Below are positions 63,856 through 64,000 of a stretch of 64,000 nt of DNA, piece by piece. Position numbers and translations under genes: made by a program. The stretch is from positions 1 to 64,000 of the forward strand of contig JADFUC010002073.1 in assembly GCA_019722365.1 (NCBI GenBank), written 5' to 3'. Below the pieces are notes generated by a model. It searched no databases and had not been told where the DNA came from. It saw only the letters and a list, made by a program, of their open reading frames with translations. This DNA comes from Lithospermum erythrorhizon (taxonomy: Eukaryota; Streptophyta; Magnoliopsida; Boraginales; Boraginaceae). Each line of letters opens with the position of its first letter. Position 1 is the stretch's first letter.

Positions 63856-64000
63856 CTGAAAAGAATTTTCCCATTTCCAACACATTACTAGAAAGTTAAG
63901 AACCTTCATATGACAATATAGGAATATTTTGAAAGAACCAACAAAAAATATTGTGAAATGTGCATTCGACTGTATACAGCAGCTTTGCACGTTTTCAACA

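Overview
The window is nuclear DNA from a flowering plant, most likely a eudicot. It has spliced plant genes with short AT-rich introns, a group I WRKY gene whose layout matches Arabidopsis WRKY2, a plant clade-E-type PP2C gene, and dense nested LTR retrotransposons including a Cassandra TRIM with 5S-like LTRs. The sequence does not fix the family or species. Only two host genes can be supported, and both lie on the minus strand.

Layout. 1-24.9 kb is a nest of retrotransposons. A decayed minus-strand Ty1/Copia element runs from an LTR at about 1.65-4.55 kb, through its internal region, to a second LTR ending at 24,896. It is interrupted by five other elements: two 3.6-kb copies of one Gypsy-type LTR (A at 6.35-9.96 kb, B at 11.93-15.59 kb), a Gypsy-type solo LTR (C, 17.3-19.4 kb), a Cassandra element (19.85-20.62 kb) and another Gypsy LTR (E, 22.5-24.8 kb). 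The start of the window (1-1.65 kb) is the protease/gag end of a second Copia copy sharing the same LTR. An oppositely oriented Copia LTR (24.9-25.8 kb), a tRNA-derived SINE, a short tandem repeat and another solo LTR (D, 27.5-29.6 kb) follow.

29.9-34.7 kb is the WRKY2-type gene: five coding exons, 698 codons, both WRKY domains intact, plus a probable 5' leader exon and a 1.7-kb leader intron. Its conserved intron inside the C-terminal WRKY domain carries a retroposed full-length U2 snRNA copy. The 18-bp target-site duplication contains the intron's likely branch point and polypyrimidine tract. This is the most striking observation in the window.

34.7-41.2 kb is AT-rich intergenic DNA holding a non-autonomous element with long terminal inverted repeats (36.1-37.5 kb). 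41.3-49.8 kb is a minus-strand Ty3/Gypsy chromovirus (chromodomain, integrase, RNase H and reverse transcriptase traces between LTRs) with a foreign-looking block inside. 49.8-57.8 kb is further retrotransposon sequence, including a third Copia copy. 57.8-62.5 kb is AT-rich and largely featureless. 62.6-63.9 kb holds the last three coding exons of the PP2C gene, whose 5' part lies beyond the window.

The two host genes are unrelated neighbours: a nuclear transcription factor and a Ser/Thr phosphatase. Open frames in the transposon regions are short and broken. Most element boundaries are approximate because copies differ by many small insertions and deletions.
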